In this document: positions 61,001-64,000 of the stretch, piece after piece
Numbering within the stretch: the stretch's first letter is position 1
Layout of the letters: the number at the start of each line of letters is the position of its first letter
DNA from: Ignelater luminosus
Lineage: Eukaryota; Arthropoda; Insecta; Coleoptera; Elateridae
Direction of reading: 5' to 3'
DNA: 64,000 bases
Assembly (NCBI GenBank): GCA_011009095.1
Contig: VTPC01000831.1
Coordinates: forward strand, 1-64,000
The notes under the pieces: generated by a model
Database searches by the model: none
The model's input: only the letters and a program-made list of their open reading frames with translations
What the model was told of the DNA's origin: nothing
Translations under genes and position numbers: made by a program

Positions 61001-62236
61001 CGAGCGAAGTATCAGTTTGTAGCAAAGCAAATAATTGCAATTTCTTAAACGCATAAAAGCAAACGATAGATCGACTTAAAGTGTTTTATTGTTATTCCAC
61101 AAAGATTGACACACTTTTGCATTCGTTCAAACCAAATGTTAAAGCAGTTTCTTCAGGCTTCAATTGAGACAGTTAAAATTGTCATTTTGAAGGTATAGAC
61201 TACTTCTTTCCGTGACTGGAACTGTTGACCACGCAGTCCATTCTTGATCTTTTTGAACGTAAAAAATCGTTACGATATGGGTCGGGACTGTACGAAGGAT
61301 GATCTAATAATTCGATGTTTTACTAGTCCAAAAACTCAATTATGTCTCAGTGTGTGAACTAGCATTGTCTTGGTGGAGGATGATTCGTCGTTCTGGGTTG
61401 ATTTTTCGGAGCACGGTAATTACTTTTCTGACAAACAAATGGTTGTACACCAATCGGCTGTAACTGTTCTTCGATCTTTTAAAGCTACATTTGAGACAAA
61501 CATTGCGACCATCTTTTGCGATCCACTGCAGGAATACTACTCACCTTAAAATACTCAAACAGCGTATTGGCATTTATTTTCGAGTTCATAAGAATAGAGT
61601 CACGATTTGTCACCATTCACAATGCTGCAAAAGCGTTTTTTGAGCTTTCTTCGTTTCTTGGCACCAACTGACACAAGCCGCCTTTTGCTCTTCAGTTACA
61701 AAATGCGAGATCCAACGAGAAACTAACTTTCTCACATTCAATTCATCATGCAGGATTTTTTGAATTAAGGTCTTTGAAGTGCTTAAGGATGTCTCAATCT
61801 TGCAATATCTCACATGTTGATCTTCCTTATACAGTTGGCGGACAACATCGATGTTTTTTGGACCGTCGCGTCGCTAAGGCTGGTGCGTCCATGTTGGAAT
61901 TCGCAGTACCAGCGGAAAATTGTCGACTGATGTGGTGCTTCATTATCAAAAATAGAAACCAAATCGGCGAGACATTGTTAGACTAATCCTCTACGAAAAT
62001 TGCAAAAAATTTTGCGTAAAGATCTTTTCGATTCAATTCTATTTTTTTCGGGCGATTTGTTTAAAAACTCACTCTGGTTAAATCACTTGCCGCATCTTGA
62101 TAAACCTTTGCATTTAGCTTAACTAGATATTGAGGTTAATCTTGATTCTTGACGTTTTGTTAGTGACGTCCTCTATACGGCTATATGCAACACACAGATA
62201 ATAGAAAATGAAGCAACACTTAAAAGACAACCCTCG
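61001..62236 (-). pseudogene. Decayed mariner element and transposase
   Basis: The right end begins, read inward, CGAGGGTTGTCTTTTAAGTG. The left end CGAGCGAAGTATCAG is a weak match, and the flanking TA pairs are mutated. On the minus strand the transposase runs IELNRKDLYAKFFAIF (about 62035), then DVVRQLYKEDQHVRYCKIET (about 61850-61795), LNVRKLVSRWISHFV (about 61740-61700) and RRIILHQDNASSHT, the second catalytic block (about 61405-61365). After shifts comes KCVNLCGI near 61100. Stops and frameshifts are numerous. It is the oldest of the three mariners here. Confidence 0.8.
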
Positions 62237-62369
62237 TGAAGTCATAATAGCGATCGCAAGTTGATACTTCATCATTTTCGAACGTAAGGAATACCCACGC
62301 AAACAATTTAGGATGTTCTGAAAGGGTTCCACAACGAAGAGCGTTTGTTGAAGTTCATTCCTGCAGCAC

Positions 62370-63130
62370 AAGGACTGCAAGGACCGCAATTAAAACAGTA
62401 AAACATCGATTTCACAAAAATCCAGAAACATCAGAACGGAAAATTACGGCAAAGATCAACGTCTTTAAAACATCAGTGCACCGAATGAAAAATGAATTAA
62501 AAACCAGCACTCGCTGGAAATTAGAAAAAGCTCTTTTACAAAAATAATTAAGTAGAAAAGTGCAAAATGGCGCTAGACTTTTATACAGGTTAAGCATTCC
62601 AAGTGGATGGCGAAATATATTACTCTGGTAATTCACTCAAGTTCCTGGTCTTGAATTTTATAATAAACTGCCACAAACTCCTATTCTTCTAAAACAGAAA
62701 GTGACATCAAACGAAAGATTCTCGGCAAGTTTCTGGTGTGGCACACAATCGCGGAAGATGGAAATGTCTAAACCGTTTTTTCATACTGGCACTATTAATG
62801 CTGTGGGTTATTTGAAAGAATGCTTTCTAAGCGTCTTATTCCTTTTTGTGGCAAGAAAAAAGAAAATCGTCCACTACTATTTTGGCTAGACCTTGCGCCT
62901 CCTCATTATGCTTTTAAAGTGATGTCCGCTCTTGGGGCGCTGAATATGACTTTGTTCCAAAGGCACAAAACCCACCAAACCCTCAATGTTGCGCAATAGG
63001 GCGCTACTAGACACTCTATAAGTCTGAATACAAGATATGCGGACTGTGGGTTAATTCTCTTGGATTTTTCAAGTGTCAAGGCTTTTTCGAAAGTTCTAAA
63101 TATCAGGAAACTACAGAAATGTGCCGAGGA
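62370..63130 (+). pseudogene. Tc1/mariner-superfamily transposase relic, same type as 52900-53400
   Basis: In order: NPETSERKITAKINVFKTSV (helix-turn-helix, about 62420-62480), RMKNELKTST, ARLLYRLSIPSGWRNILL (about 62570-62620), and SKPFFHTGTINAVGYLKECF (about 62770-62830). Then come LLFWLDLAPPHYA with the aspartate kept (about 62870-62910), FVPKAQNPPNPQ and GRY (about 62950-63005). This follows the FWPDLASSHYA family through most of its length. The first catalytic block is disrupted, and three or more frame shifts occur. Confidence 0.7.
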
Positions 63131-64000
63131 AGAACTTTTTACTGTTTAAATTTGTGTGGTTTAAGCAATGAAATGAATGCCTTTAGACAACAAATTACAT
63201 TCTATATTTTTCGTTATCTGCAAGTCTGACGATTTTACAGCTTTCTGATTAAGAAGATTGAGAAGAAATAGAGAGTGGTTTGAAAAGCTTATCAGTAGTA
63301 GGCAAAGCACAACAAGCAACAATATCACATAGAAAGGAAATACAGTAGGAGGTTTATAAGTTCAAAGAGGTTGACAGGAGGACTAGTTCTGCAAGGTAAA
63401 GCCAGTTACAGAAAGTATAACGAGGTGGTGACAGAGAGATTAGACAGGTGCAACTGCAGAAACTGCCATTTGTGTGTAGGTACGTGATTGCACCAAACGT
63501 AAAAATTATGCAAAAGATTGAAAATGGAGGTTTTGTAGTTCTGTTCATACACTAACTGTTACCCACTTATGTGGGTTTGAAACTATGTTTTAAGTATTTT
63601 AAAATGAGTTAGGAAACCATCTAACGTAACCTTATTTTACCCAATACTTGCTTTAAAAGACTTTTTTAATTGTGGCCCAGACAGACTCAAGCAGTAACCT
63701 TGAGCGTAGGTAAGGAAGTCATAATAATGAAAAGTATATATATTGAAATCGAGTCCCAAAGCATTAATTATATAAATGCAATGGTCATAAACCACATAAG
63801 TATATCAAATAACCAATGTTAATATCATAAGCTCCAAATTAGAAAATACAAAAAAATAATTGCATACAAATGCACTTCAGATTTATACAACGTCAAATAA
63901 AAATACTAGAACAACTACTATAAATACAAAATTCTAGTAAGTGAGATAATCAAAAAGGTTGCAAAAACCGAAGTAAAACTTAAAAGTTCCTAACTTTTCA
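63131..64000. other. AT-rich intergenic DNA
   Basis: A purine-rich stretch (about 63240-63480) has no recognisable coding motif; the rest is AT-rich. Confidence 0.5.

Overview
The window looks like AT-rich, repeat-rich nuclear DNA from an insect. It has no bacterial-style gene packing, no long host gene, two assembly gaps and a dense set of arthropod-type transposons. I cannot fix the order; the TACAGGGTGTC-type repeat ends and the mix of RTE, Penelope, mariner and DD41D elements would fit a beetle or another TE-rich insect, but that is inference. No host protein-coding gene could be recognised. The window is probably intergenic or inside very long introns.

Layout: 1-5.2 kb is AT-rich with an RTE-type LINE relic (1466-2500). 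At 5262-6553 lies a complete mariner copy with two frameshifts. A LINE endonuclease relic follows, then a degenerate ~42-bp minisatellite (about 7285-8365) and an unclassified repeat ending in GACACCCTGTA. The 13-14 kb part holds a sized gap and a Tc1-like relic. The 18.5-23 kb part holds two RTE relics; the second is split by an apparently intact DD41D transposon (21108-22412, 361-residue transposase). At 25.3-26.4 kb there is a tRNA-headed SINE-like repeat and a GC-rich low-complexity tract open on both strands. At 27.8 kb there is a DD41D-like relic. At 31-34 kb a hAT element with perfect 8-bp target duplications (31219-33344) sits inside a Penelope-like element. At 39.4-42.4 kb a Tc1 relic is followed by a LINE relic. 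A CpG-rich, E-box-rich segment at 44.4-44.8 kb is the only candidate host promoter or first exon.

From 46.5 kb: an apparently intact mariner (46464-47763, 350-residue transposase, 28-bp perfect terminal repeats), an IS630-type relic, the first 80 nt of an 18S rRNA gene (48879-48958), two LINE fragments, two abutting transposase relics of different families (52.3-53.4 kb), a pogo-like relic, a TA-flanked foldback MITE containing tRNA-like modules (57067-57665), a piggyBac-like relic, a decayed mariner and another IS630/Tc1-type relic.

The genes do not form a pathway. The story is successive TE invasion: old LINE and Penelope copies carry younger DNA transposons, and two of these (the mariner and the DD41D element) still look able to encode full transposase.
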